Numbered from the stretch's first letter, positions 1 to 7,888 are shown. The stretch is 64,000 nt of DNA from Putridiphycobacter sp045107045 (GCA_045107045.1 JBGCFR010000010.1:1-64000), one strand, 5' to 3'. Notes: generated by a model from the sequence alone, not told the origin. Numbers and translations: made by a program.

Positions 1-569
1 ATGTGTTTGTTTTGGTCTATTAAAACAAAATTCTCAGTATGCAGAAATTCTTCATCCGTTTTATCCATGCCTAGGTCTTCCTCAATAAAGTAGGCCCTCC
101 TACCTAGCTTATAAATTTCAGATCGTTTTCCGGTAACCAAATGCCATTTTTTAGATACAATTCCTTTTGATATGGCGTAGTCTTTTAATACTTGAACTGA
201 ATCTTTAATAGGAGTTACAGAATGTGATAGGAGTAGCACTTCAGAATCATCAATAAAGGCAGACTGAAGCAAACTCATATTGGTTGTCATTTTAGGGCAG
301 ATTCCTGGGCAAGTTGTAAAAAAGAAATCAACTACATAAATTTTATTCTCGAAAGTTTTTTCAGTTACCCATAGACCATCCTGATTGACTAATTTAAAAT
401 TTGGAATTTGATGAAAGGTATCCAAAATTGGACTATTGCTAGATAACCATTTCGGGGTGAATGTTGCTTCGTTATAATAGGGCAAATCATCAACTACCTC
501 ATCATCTTTACTCTCGGAACATGCTGAACCAATAAGAATTAGAAAAAAAACGGAAAATCTAATCTTCAT
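1..569 (-). CDS. SCO1/SenC-family lipoprotein (C-terminus beyond window)
   Basis: Reading the minus strand from the ATG at 569 gives an uninterrupted frame to the window edge (189 codons). The N-terminus is a lipoprotein signal with Cys17. A thioredoxin-like fold follows, with the SCO metal motif TTCPGICPK (Cys87 and Cys91) and a later His177 in FLHTEN, matching the CxxxC plus distal His copper site of SCO proteins. Known SCO proteins deliver copper to cytochrome oxidase or act as thiol-disulfide proteins outside the inner membrane; which role applies here is inference. The start overlaps the last 11 bases of the upstream YwqK-like gene, so the two are probably translationally coupled. The C-terminus is cut by the window edge. 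Confidence 0.85.
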   Translation of the reverse strand, partial: MKIRFSVFFLILIGSACSESKDDEVVDDLPYYNEATFTPKWLSSNSPILDTFHQIPNFKLVNQDGLWVTEKTFENKIYVVDFFFTTCPGICPKMTTNMSLLQSAFIDDSEVLLLSHSVTPIKDSVQVLKDYAISKGIVSKKWHLVTGKRSEIYKLGRRAYFIEEDLGMDKTDEEFLHTENFVLIDQNKH

Positions 570-1116
570 ATAGTACTTCTTCATTATCTAATTCAAAACA
601 TAAATTAGCGCGTTTCAGTCCAAATATTCGACCGTTTTTAGCTTCATAATTATTATAAACTTTTCCATTCTCCCTCCATGATTGCTGTAGTCCTTCTTCT
701 TGACCATTTACAAGTTGTCGTCTTTTGAATTTTGAACCACTTTTATACCATTCCAATTGCTCACCATGAGCAATTCCATTTTTAAACTGATAATGTGATC
801 GTAAATTACCGTTTGACCACCACGTTTTACTCAAACTATCTTTTTTCCCTTTAGTGTAATAGGTCTCAAAACTGAGCATGCCCGAATCAAACCATCTTTT
901 GTGTACACCATGTTTTTTCCCATTTTTATATGTTGTTATTATCGCTTTTTTACCATTAGAATACAACTGTTCACTACTGCCGGTATAAAGATTATCCTCA
1001 TACAAAAAAACACCCTTCATTTTATCCAAAGTAAGAGCGCTTTGCGGTAAACTTTCTTGATCTTCTTTTACATGTTTTACCTCATCATTTTGTTGACAAG
1101 ATGATAAAAACATCAA
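559..1116 (-). CDS. MORN/YwqK-like repeat lipoprotein
   Basis: The product carries at least five repeats of the type 'NGK…G…WY.nGkl', the MORN-variant repeats of the YwqK antitoxin-like family (for example NGKKHGVHKRWFDSGML and NGQEEGLQQSWRENGK). The coordinates begin at a TTG codon directly before an ATG, leaving only MFLSSC before the lipid cysteine. In-frame codons upstream encode a hydrophobic run (SSKVLTLIFLMFLSSC) that would complete a normal lipoprotein signal, but no ATG or GTG precedes it before the stop near 1195. The real start is probably a rare codon inside the tail of the YHYH gene. Function is unknown; such repeat proteins are often surface proteins in Bacteroidota. It overlaps the SCO gene by 11 bases. 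Confidence 0.75.
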   Translation of the reverse strand: MMFLSSCQQNDEVKHVKEDQESLPQSALTLDKMKGVFLYEDNLYTGSSEQLYSNGKKAIITTYKNGKKHGVHKRWFDSGMLSFETYYTKGKKDSLSKTWWSNGNLRSHYQFKNGIAHGEQLEWYKSGSKFKRRQLVNGQEEGLQQSWRENGKVYNNYEAKNGRIFGLKRANLCFELDNEEVLYED

Positions 1117-1135
1117 AAATATTAGGGTTAATACT

Positions 1136-1867
1136 TTACTGGATCGTATTTGATGTGCCTTGATAATTTCCTGGAAATAAAATATAATACTGATCTAAAT
1201 ATAATTCATTTTGAATATGATAATGGTATTCACCATCTGAGTTATGCTCTGTGACACTAGTATGTCCACCTGAAGCATCCAAATCAGTTGGATAATCATT
1301 TGTTGAATTACATTTTCTACCGTATAAGAAAAACCCATCAGAAATAATCCCAATTAATTTATCATCATCATTCGACCAAGCTTTAGGTTCAAGATGGTAA
1401 TGATAGCTTTGCGGTCCAGTGTGTGCTCCAGTATAATCTAATGATGGGGCAGCATTATCTAAAGGCACATTTGGTCCTTCTTCGTCATTATAAATAACAG
1501 AGCCACTTACAGCTATTCCTATTGCCCCAAGGCCTGTTGCTGATGAGCTTGATGCTTTTTCAGGATTAGTTGGCACTCTTAATGTGTAACTTCCATTAAA
1601 ATCATCAATATCTCCTGGTGCCATGCCTGCTTCAGTTGTTACGGTTGGAGCAACATATAATTCATGTCCATTCGACCAGTAGGGCGAAGTATGATTTGGC
1701 AAACCATCCGTTTCAATTACGACCTCATCATCTTCAATATAAATTGTAAAATGGTCTTCATCAAACTCTGTATAGGCGGCATGAAGATCATCAGTATTCT
1801 TTTTTTTGCAAGACCCTATAGATATAATCAAAACAACTAGGAGAAATGGAATGACAAACTTTTTCAT
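1136..1867 (-). CDS. YHYH domain-containing lipoprotein
   Basis: The 243-residue protein begins with a clear lipoprotein signal ending at Cys20 (SIGSC followed by KKK). The C-terminal two thirds contains SYHYHLEP and GEYHYHIQNE, the repeated His-rich signature naming the YHYH family. GIISDGFFLYGR and the Asp/Gly-rich loops between them also match the family. These are exported proteins of unknown biochemical role; the paired HxH elements suggest metal binding, which is inference. It is the first gene of a three-gene run with the YwqK-like and SCO-like lipoproteins. The next gene's signal-peptide codons overlap its 3' end. Confidence 0.85.
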   Translation of the reverse strand: MKKFVIPFLLVVLIISIGSCKKKNTDDLHAAYTEFDEDHFTIYIEDDEVVIETDGLPNHTSPYWSNGHELYVAPTVTTEAGMAPGDIDDFNGSYTLRVPTNPEKASSSSATGLGAIGIAVSGSVIYNDEEGPNVPLDNAAPSLDYTGAHTGPQSYHYHLEPKAWSNDDDKLIGIISDGFFLYGRKCNSTNDYPTDLDASGGHTSVTEHNSDGEYHYHIQNELYLDQYYILFPGNYQGTSNTIQ

Positions 1868-1936
1868 AAATCTAATTTTTTATCTATTCATTGGACAATA
1901 CAATCCAAGTAATCCTTCGTTTAATAAAATTACATA

Positions 1937-2488
1937 TTACAAATCATCTGTAAAATGCTCTTTTCTTTTAGGCTTAGAGAATTTTTCCGCATTATAATCT
2001 TTAGATTTTCCTTTTGGAATTGACAAACTATCCCAGTTTTCATTTTGAACTAATTTGCCAACAAATACAACTTGACCAACATGATAGGCATAATGTGCCA
2101 ACTGTCTGTTAATAGCCTCCACAACAGAATGTCCCATATTTCGAATATAAACTTCTTTTTCTAAATCATCATTCCCCAATGATTCAATTGCTTGAAACAA
2201 ACATTCCCAACCTTCATTCCATGTCTTCAATAAATTTGGTCGATCTTGTAGATCATTGTCAAATTCAGCATCTCTTTGTCGCCATTCCTTCTCACCATCA
2301 GCAGTCATAAAATTGGTCCACCGTGACATCATATTACCATGTAAGTGTTTCACCAACATAGCAACACTATTCGATTCTTCATTTGCCTGCCAAAACAATG
2401 CTTCATCATTTAACTGGCTAAATGTCTTTTCTCCTAAGCTTTTATAATATGTAAATTGCTTTTTTATACTTTCTAGATAGCTATCCAT
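1937..2488 (-). CDS. DinB-like / DUF1572 family protein
   Basis: This 183-residue protein has the four-helix DinB/YfiT metal-enzyme pattern. A histidine lies near the end of helix 2 (LVKHLHGNM) and the late pair HYAYHVGQ supplies the other ligands of the usual three-His site. The family includes bacillithiol- and mycothiol-dependent transferases; this organism encodes BshA elsewhere in the window, so a thiol-linked role is possible but unproven. The gene stands alone, with about 70 bases to its neighbours on each side. A terminator belonging to the upstream membrane-protein gene lies just 5' of it. Confidence 0.85.
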   Translation of the reverse strand: MDSYLESIKKQFTYYKSLGEKTFSQLNDEALFWQANEESNSVAMLVKHLHGNMMSRWTNFMTADGEKEWRQRDAEFDNDLQDRPNLLKTWNEGWECLFQAIESLGNDDLEKEVYIRNMGHSVVEAINRQLAHYAYHVGQVVFVGKLVQNENWDSLSIPKGKSKDYNAEKFSKPKRKEHFTDDL

Positions 2489-2519
2489 TCAATTATTTGT
2501 TTTAATGGTATAAGATAAC

Positions 2520-2549
2520 AAAAAGGTGCGAAATAATCCACACCTTTTT
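2520..2549 (-). terminator. Rho-independent-type terminator after the PadR operon
   Basis: An inverted repeat of nine bases (aaaaaggtg / cacctttttt) separated by twelve bases lies directly downstream of the stop codon of the minus-strand membrane protein at 2560. On the minus strand the stem is followed by a T run. It would end transcription of the padR-membrane protein unit before the DinB-like gene. Confidence 0.7.
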
Positions 2550-2559
2550 TATTAAATAC

Positions 2560-3351
2560 TCAAGATAAACGCTTATCTGTTTTTAAAATAATTATTCCAC
2601 CCTTTCCGTTTAACTCAGAAACTGGTTCATGCATTTCAATCTCTTCATTCATCTCTTGCATTTTTTTTGATGGGCCAAGATTAATTAAAGCAAATAGCAT
2701 ACCTGCTGCACCTATCATGAATGTTGTATTAATAATGGCGTTAAATCTTGTGTCCGGATCTCTATACTTAATAATAAAGTATACAGGAATAAAGACCAAC
2801 ATAAATACCAATAGACTCGAAAACATCAGAGTATTTGCATAAGGCCAGTGCTGAATTTTAAAGAGTACTCCCATGGTAGCTACCGAAGCTGAAAGCATAC
2901 CAACTGTCATTATAATACGATTACTGCTCTCTTTATCATCTTGAAATTTGAGAACAATGTTTAGAGGAATAAAAACAAGACTAAAAAAAGCTAGTCCTAA
3001 TACTGCAATTACACCAGCCCCCGGCCAATGCATGGTTTTGAAAAGAACTCCCAAAATAATGAGAATTATAGAAGCGATACCTGTTATTTTTAATGTGCGT
3101 TTCATAGCATAATAGTGTTTAAAAGTTAATAATTTTTGCGTTTCGACCTCAATTTCACTCAGTTCTTTGAGATAAAATTCGGCAATAGTATTCTCGTAGA
3201 CTTCTTCAAAGTCCATTTCTTCCATCATCTTATTTTCGATAATACAGCAGACGTGATCCAAAATGTTATACCTGACGTCTTCAGTGACAACACCTTTTCT
3301 CTCTATATCATTTAAAATAAAATCTACCTGTTGATCAGATATATTATACAT
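2560..3351 (-). CDS. PadR-partner membrane protein: helical N-terminus plus duplicated GldL-like HWP hairpins
   Basis: The 263-residue product has a charged helical N-terminus (about 1-80). It carries an LDHVCCIIENKM motif and later an Asp-Phe-Glu-Glu stretch, reminiscent of the HAAS-type helical domains that accompany PadR regulators in Firmicutes. About five or six membrane segments follow (roughly 87-230). Two of them end in near-identical decapeptides, GVLFKTMHWP (101-110) and GVLFKIQHWP (161-170), exactly 60 residues apart, showing an internal duplication. The same FK-x-HWPGA element occurs in the gliding/T9SS motor protein GldL. The start codon overlaps the padR stop by eight bases, so the genes are translationally coupled. 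A role as a membrane sensor controlling PadR is inference from this pairing. Confidence 0.75.
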   Translation of the reverse strand: MYNISDQQVDFILNDIERKGVVTEDVRYNILDHVCCIIENKMMEEMDFEEVYENTIAEFYLKELSEIEVETQKLLTFKHYYAMKRTLKITGIASIILIILGVLFKTMHWPGAGVIAVLGLAFFSLVFIPLNIVLKFQDDKESSNRIIMTVGMLSASVATMGVLFKIQHWPYANTLMFSSLLVFMLVFIPVYFIIKYRDPDTRFNAIINTTFMIGAAGMLFALINLGPSKKMQEMNEEIEMHEPVSELNGKGGIIILKTDKRLS

Positions 3352-3688
3352 TTTGAACAGTTGAATCTAAATCCAATAAAAAACGCATGGTTTTCATAAA
3401 ATCAGCCAATTCATTAACACGTTCAAGGACTGTCTTTTTCCCCTGATCTGTTAAGATATAATACTTGCGAACGCGTTTCCCAATATATATCTTTTCAGTA
3501 ATCAAATCTCCTTGCTTCTCGAGTGCATGCAGAGTTGGATAAAGTGCCCCTTCAGTGATTTGAATTTTGTCAGAGGTCATGTCTTTTACCTTTTGGGTAA
3601 TTTCATAGCCATACATTTTATTCCCATCTTTCAATAGGTTAAGGATAATAGTTTTTAATGTTCCTTTTATTAATTCTGAAGAATACAT
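3344..3688 (-). CDS. PadR family transcriptional regulator
   Basis: A winged helix-turn-helix protein of 114 residues if started at MYSSELIKGTL. It has the PadR hallmarks GTLKTIILNLL, MYGYEIT, ITEGALYPTLHALEKQG and GKRVRKYYILTDQGK. A start five codons further upstream (3703) is possible, but that codon lies inside the promoter, whereas the ATG at 3688 fits the family N-terminus. PadR proteins repress by binding a palindrome and sense ligands or partner proteins. A perfect inverted repeat sits in its own promoter (3698-3718), so autorepression is likely. The downstream overlapping gene encodes a membrane protein that is probably its functional partner. Confidence 0.93.
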   Translation of the reverse strand: MYSSELIKGTLKTIILNLLKDGNKMYGYEITQKVKDMTSDKIQITEGALYPTLHALEKQGDLITEKIYIGKRVRKYYILTDQGKKTVLERVNELADFMKTMRFLLDLDSTVQNV

Positions 3689-3692
3689 AGGA

Positions 3693-3724
3693 CAAATATA
3701 CATAAGAGTTTTATGTATTGCAAA
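3693..3724 (-). promoter_or_regulatory. padR promoter (TTTG-N20-TATATTTG)
   Basis: Read on the minus strand, a TTTG (-33-like, 3724-3721) is followed after 20 bases by TATATTTG (3700-3693), matching the Bacteroidota primary-sigma consensus TTTG/TAnnTTTG. The -7 box ends only four bases before the ATG at 3688, so the transcript would have an extremely short leader or none. Confidence 0.6.
3698..3718. promoter_or_regulatory. Candidate PadR operator palindrome
   Basis: A perfect eight-base inverted repeat, atacataa-N5-ttatgtat, lies between and overlapping the -33 and -7 boxes of the padR promoter. PadR-family operators are typically ATGT/ACAT-type palindromes of this size, so this is a strong candidate autoregulatory site. 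Confidence 0.65.
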
Positions 3725-3731
3725 TTTATTG

Positions 3732-3746
3732 CCTAAGAATCTTAGG
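3732..3746. repeat. Second upstream palindrome (cctaag-N3-cttagg)
   Basis: A perfect six-base inverted repeat with a three-base centre lies 13 bases beyond the PadR operator candidate and just upstream of the -33 box. It could be a binding site for another regulator or an activator site; nothing in the sequence identifies the protein. Confidence 0.4.
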
Positions 3747-3798
3747 TAATAATACAGTGTTCAATTTAAATAACTGAATTTCAATGTGAAATATTTGT

Positions 3799-4224
3799 TT
3801 ATTTTTTCTCAAATACTATTTCATACTTAATTCCATCTAAATCCTTAAAAAAAAGTGCATAATAATATTTGCCGTGCTGCGGGTAAAGTTTAGGTGGGTT
3901 GACAATATTTGCCCCGATTTGTTTAATTTGAGTATACGCATTATCAACCTCCTGCTCAGAAACAGCTTTAAATGCTAAGTGATGTAATGCGCCAGGTTTT
4001 CGTCGGTGGACAATTTCATCCTTAAATAACGCTCTGGGTGAATTTATGGCAAAAATAAGATTTGGATGCGCATATTCAACGACATCAAATTCATGTGCTT
4101 CCACCCTACCTTTTGATTTCTTAGTCAAATCGAACCCCAAAATAGGCATCAGTTGATCATAAAAAAATTCTGCTTTATTTAAATTTTTAACGGTGATTTG
4201 GATATGGTCTATTTTCGGATTCAT
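3799..4224 (-). CDS. VOC (glyoxalase/bleomycin-resistance fold) family protein
   Basis: This 141-residue protein has two beta-alpha-beta-beta-beta modules typical of the vicinal oxygen chelate superfamily. IDHIQITVKNLNKAEFFY opens module one; GALHHLAFKA opens module two; DLDGIKYEIVFE supplies the terminal glutamate ligand. The positions of the His and Glu residues fit a metal site. The substrate cannot be told from sequence. It follows the SUMF1-like gene with a gap of ten bases, so the two are probably co-transcribed. Confidence 0.88.
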   Translation of the reverse strand: MNPKIDHIQITVKNLNKAEFFYDQLMPILGFDLTKKSKGRVEAHEFDVVEYAHPNLIFAINSPRALFKDEIVHRRKPGALHHLAFKAVSEQEVDNAYTQIKQIGANIVNPPKLYPQHGKYYYALFFKDLDGIKYEIVFEKK

Positions 4225-4234
4225 TTTAAAAGTT

Positions 4235-4909
4235 TTAATTATTCTTTGCTATTCTAAATCCTAAGTCGTCAATTTTAAATTTAAGTGGATGACTTCTCCT
4301 TCTATTTGTAGCAAGCACTCCTCTATCCAGATCACACCATCCTCCTCCTCTAAAAACTCTGTAGGAACCGTAGACTGATTCATCATATATATCAGAACAC
4401 CATTCCCAAACATTGCCCAACATATCATACAGACCCCAGTTATTAGGTATTTTACTTCCTACTGAATGCGTTCTATTTTCTGAATTATTCTTAAACCAAG
4501 CTATCTTTTCTATTTCACCGTATCTCACTGATTCATCTCCAGCTTTGCATGCATATTCCCATTCCGCTTCAGTTGGCAATCTAAAACCATCTGTTGATTT
4601 AAACTCAATTCTCTCTTTGTTATCGCCAATAATATAACATGGTTCAAATCCTCCCATTTCAGATAATCTATTGCAAAATAAAACAGCATCCAACCAAGTA
4701 ACCGACTCAACGGGCAATTCCTTACCTTTAAACTCACTAGGTAAATTTCCAATTACTGTTTTATATAAATATTGGGTTACTTGAAATTTAGACAATGAAA
4801 ATATTCCAATTTGAACCAACCACCTTTCATCTGTTCTATCATCTCTTAAATCAATAGATCCTTCCGGGATAGCGACCATTTGATCAAGTACTTCTTTTTG
4901 GATATTCAT
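4235..4909 (-). CDS. SUMF1/FGE-sulfatase-domain protein
   Basis: The 224 residues form one formylglycine-generating-enzyme-like domain. Seen motifs are KFQVTQYLYKTV, PVESVTWLDAVLFCNRLSE, GFRLPTEAEWEYACKAG, GLYDMLGNVWEWCSD, FRGGGWC and the terminal DLGFRIA. True sulfatase-activating FGE enzymes need two cysteines in the GGSW-x-C region; here only the first is present (GGGWC) and the second position is not Cys. Like most bacterial SUMF1-like proteins it is therefore unlikely to be a sulfatase activator. There is no signal peptide, so it is probably cytoplasmic. It lies ten bases upstream of the VOC gene. Confidence 0.85.
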   Translation of the reverse strand: MNIQKEVLDQMVAIPEGSIDLRDDRTDERWLVQIGIFSLSKFQVTQYLYKTVIGNLPSEFKGKELPVESVTWLDAVLFCNRLSEMGGFEPCYIIGDNKERIEFKSTDGFRLPTEAEWEYACKAGDESVRYGEIEKIAWFKNNSENRTHSVGSKIPNNWGLYDMLGNVWEWCSDIYDESVYGSYRVFRGGGWCDLDRGVLATNRRRSHPLKFKIDDLGFRIAKNN

Positions 4910-4940
4910 TATTCAAATATAATTCTTTAGGCACAGGTGT

Positions 4941-5788
4941 TCAATTATTAGCATTAATTTTTGCAGCTTCCCATCCTAAAATAGCTGTTTTTCTTGTAGG
5001 TCCCCACATGTATCCTCCAATTTGTCCAGTAGACTGAATCACCCTATGGCAAGGTATTAAAAAGGCAATAGGATTGCTTCCAATAGCAGTCCCCACAGCC
5101 CTAGCTGCTTTCGGATTACCAATTTCAGTGGCCAATTTCCCGTAAGTTGATACCTTCCCCAAGGGGATCTTCAATAGCGCTTCCCATACTTTTAGTTGAA
5201 ACGGGGTGCCTAATAAATGAACTGTTAAACTTTCGGGTGATGAATTGTTATCCGTAAACAAATTAATTGCAGCTGTATGATTAATGGTTTTAACTTTTAA
5301 ATACTTTGCCTTTGGGAATTTAATTTGTAAGTCTTTTAACCCTTTTTCCTCATCATTTATAAATGCTATATGGCATATCCCTTTTTGAGTTGATGCAATA
5401 ATTGTATTGCCAAATGGAGAGTCAGAAAAACTAAATGTTATTTCCAAGTTTTCTCCACCATTTTTAAAATCACCTGGTGTCATTCCTTCAATTTTAATAA
5501 ATAAGTCATGTAATCGACTTGTACCGGACAAACCTAAATCATCTGCAGTATCAAAAAGGGTCATCTGCTTTTCTCTCAAAAGTTGCTTGGCATAGTTAAT
5601 ATTCATAAACTGTAAAAATTGCTTTGGACTCACTCCAGCCCAATTCGTGAACAGTTTTTGAAAATGAAAAGGACTTAAATGAACAGTTTCAGCTATTTGT
5701 TCTAAAGTTGGTTGACTTTAATATGTTCGCTAATATATTGAATAGCTCGCGCTATTCTGTCAAAATCAACTTGTTCTTGCTTGTTCAT
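4941..5788 (-). pseudogene. Ada-like AraC/O6-methylguanine methyltransferase, frameshifted
   Basis: The intact part (frame from about 5719 to 4941) holds an AraC-type HTH (ETVHLSPFHFQKLF then GVSPKQFLQFMN) followed by a methylated-DNA-protein cysteine methyltransferase domain. The acceptor motif is IPCHRVIQSTGQIGGY. The natural start is the ATG at 5788 (MNKQEQVDFDRIARAIQYIS), but that frame reaches a stop after 28 codons. Inserting one A in the AAA run at about 5717-5719 restores HIK-S-QPTLEQIAE and a continuous protein of 282 residues, the normal length for the two-domain Ada form without the zinc domain. Either a real frameshift or a homopolymer error is possible. A shorter product from the GTG at 5633 would keep the repair domain. 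Confidence 0.88.
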
Positions 5789-5853
5789 TCTCAAACTTTA
5801 GTTTACAAATTTAATTTATTGTTATGATATTAAAAATCTGATTCTTGCGATTC

Positions 5854-6381
5854 TCAATTTAAATCTAATGACAACAAAGCCTTTCTTATTTTTTTATCAA
5901 AGTCAGCAGAATATTTACCTAATTGGTCCTCCAAGCATGTTTGAAATTCATTTTCTAAATCAGGATATTTTAACACTTGATTTTTTAATACTTGAATTGA
6001 CCTAGATTTTGTCGTCACATTCATTTTTTTCGATTCTATCCATTCAAATAAAAGATCAATCACTTCCGATTCCTTTTCAATTGGTACTCCAGCTAGCAAA
6101 AAGTAATTAGCCAATGTCGCTTCTTTATTTTCTAGATTAATTTGATCTCTATTTTCAAATATATATGCCAAAACTCCATGTAATTTAACAGGGTATAATT
6201 GACCAATATTACTCAATAACCAAAAGAAACGGTTTGAAGTTTTTTGATCTAAAAAATAATTAATCAATTCAACAAGATCTATTTTGTCATCAATTATTTT
6301 TTTTGCCCAAACCAGTCTATCAGAATCTGAACTTTTAGATAAATTTTTGTCTAAAAAATTAATAAAATGTTGATTTTTCAT
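5854..6381 (-). CDS. Hypothetical all-helical protein (HEAT-like)
   Basis: I do not recognise a named family for these 175 residues. The predicted structure is a series of amphipathic helices with hydrophobic heptads (for example WAKKIIDDKIDLVELINYFL and VIDLLFEWIES), like armadillo/HEAT-type repeats. It has no signal peptide and no cysteine motif except one Cys near the C-terminus. It is a single gene, divergent from the rhomboid gene at 6467 and downstream in direction of nothing obvious. A cytoplasmic scaffold is the best guess, with low certainty. Confidence 0.6.
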   Translation of the reverse strand: MKNQHFINFLDKNLSKSSDSDRLVWAKKIIDDKIDLVELINYFLDQKTSNRFFWLLSNIGQLYPVKLHGVLAYIFENRDQINLENKEATLANYFLLAGVPIEKESEVIDLLFEWIESKKMNVTTKSRSIQVLKNQVLKYPDLENEFQTCLEDQLGKYSADFDKKIRKALLSLDLN

Positions 6382-6466
6382 TTTGAATTAAGGTCTACAG
6401 CAAAATAAATCTCAGACTTTTTGTCAGCTAATTAAAAAAGGTGAGATTTTTGGTAGTTCCATCAAT

Positions 6467-7231
6467 ATGGAACATCATCCAAAAATAATAAAACTAACGC
6501 TACTTATAGCATTTTCATTCATTGCTGTAATGGGAATAGTATATGCATACGATATTACCTTTAACCTGCAACTATATCAATATGGGATTCTGCCGCGAAC
6601 ATCAACAGGTTTAGTTGGCATTTTGACAGGACCATTTATTCATAGCACAATAGGACATTCTCATTTATTTAATAATTCCGTGCCCATGTTTGTCCTTACA
6701 TGGTTATTGTTTTACAATTACAGAAATATTGCCCCCAGGGTTTTTATCATTATATTCCTTGGTACTGGTATTTTAGTTTGGCTTTTTGGCAGGGACAATT
6801 ACCATATTGGAATGAGCGGTGTAATTTATGGCTTAACATCATTCTTAATGTTAGGTGGCTTCTTAACAAAGCATTTGAGAATTGCTGCCATTTCCTTACT
6901 GGTTATTTTTCTCTACGGTAGTTTAATCTGGGGGATTTTTCCAGTTGACCCTAATATTTCTTTTGAAGGACATTTTTTTGGTTTTTTTGTTGGTGCACTG
7001 TTGGCTATCCTATACCGTAAAAAATTACCTCAACCAGATAAATTTAGATACGAAATTGAAGAAGAACTTGGATTGGTAAACTACGCAGAAGAATTTTGGA
7101 AAACAGATGGTTTAGAAAACCAACTGCCTCTTAAGCATCCAGCACAATCCTCATCCGACCCGCTGCAAGTTATTTATCATTTTAAATCGGCCAATGCTGT
7201 ACAAAAAAATCAAATAAAAGAAGAAGAATAA
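6467..7231 (+). CDS. Rhomboid family intramembrane serine protease
   Basis: A 254-residue membrane protein with about six membrane spans and the rhomboid dyad: Ser117 in GMSGVIYG and His169 in FEGHFFGFFVG. The conserved SHLFNNSVPM in the second span supplies the HN element. A soluble tail of about 65 residues (after residue 188) follows the last span and has no recognised motif. Rhomboids cleave single-span membrane proteins within the bilayer; the substrate is unknown. This is one of three rhomboids in the window and is clearly different from the tandem pair at 33-35 kb. The gene is convergent with the nitroreductase gene. Confidence 0.9.
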   Translation: MEHHPKIIKLTLLIAFSFIAVMGIVYAYDITFNLQLYQYGILPRTSTGLVGILTGPFIHSTIGHSHLFNNSVPMFVLTWLLFYNYRNIAPRVFIIIFLGTGILVWLFGRDNYHIGMSGVIYGLTSFLMLGGFLTKHLRIAAISLLVIFLYGSLIWGIFPVDPNISFEGHFFGFFVGALLAILYRKKLPQPDKFRYEIEEELGLVNYAEEFWKTDGLENQLPLKHPAQSSSDPLQVIYHFKSANAVQKNQIKEEE

Positions 7232-7264
7232 TATCTAATTACTTGTAATGACCTTGGAGTAAGC

Positions 7265-7888
7265 TTATATAAACAAATCCTCAGTAGCCAATCTCACCTT
7301 CTTTAAATGCTGATTTGAATCGTCTGTTGCACGATAACCAACAGCGACCACCACGCAGGCTGACAGATCTTTACTAGTTAAATCTAAAATTTCATTATAC
7401 TTTCCAGATTCAAAGCCTTCGATTGGACAGGCGTCGATTCGCATTTCAGCACAAGCCGTTAATAAATTAGTCATTCCAATATAAGCCTGTTTGCTTGCCC
7501 ATTGATGCACTTCATCATCAGTTAAATTACTTATTGTAGTTTTCATGAAATTACTATATCCAATAAGGTCATTCAAATTCAATTGACGCTCACTCGCACA
7601 AAGATTAATATAATCATCAATAAAACTCGGCTTTACCTTAGTTAAATGAGCAAAGACAAATACATGAGAGCTCTCTAAAATTTGAGATTGATTAAATGAA
7701 ACCGATTTAAGTTTTTCTTTAAGCTCTGCATCCCTTACAATTTTAACCTTAAATGGCTGTAATCCATAAGATGTTGCAGCCAATCGAATTGACTCCTTTA
7801 GCACTTCAATATCTTTGGAGTCAACCTGTTTTGAATCATCAAATTTTTTCGTCGCGTACCGCCAATTCAAACTTTCAATCAATCTCAT
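7265..7888 (-). CDS. Nitroreductase-family NAD(P)H-dependent oxidoreductase
   Basis: The 207-residue protein matches the FMN nitroreductase fold of NfsB-like enzymes. It starts with LNWRYATKKFDDSKQ (the Arg/Lys FMN-phosphate site), has AATSYGLQPFKVKIV and the WASKQAYIGMTNLL helix, and carries CPIEGFESGKYNEIL, typical of the NfsB/YfkO-like group. It would reduce quinones or nitro compounds using NAD(P)H. It is a single cytoplasmic gene, convergent with the rhomboid gene and divergent from gapA. Confidence 0.9.
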   Translation of the reverse strand: MRLIESLNWRYATKKFDDSKQVDSKDIEVLKESIRLAATSYGLQPFKVKIVRDAELKEKLKSVSFNQSQILESSHVFVFAHLTKVKPSFIDDYINLCASERQLNLNDLIGYSNFMKTTISNLTDDEVHQWASKQAYIGMTNLLTACAEMRIDACPIEGFESGKYNEILDLTSKDLSACVVVAVGYRATDDSNQHLKKVRLATEDLFI

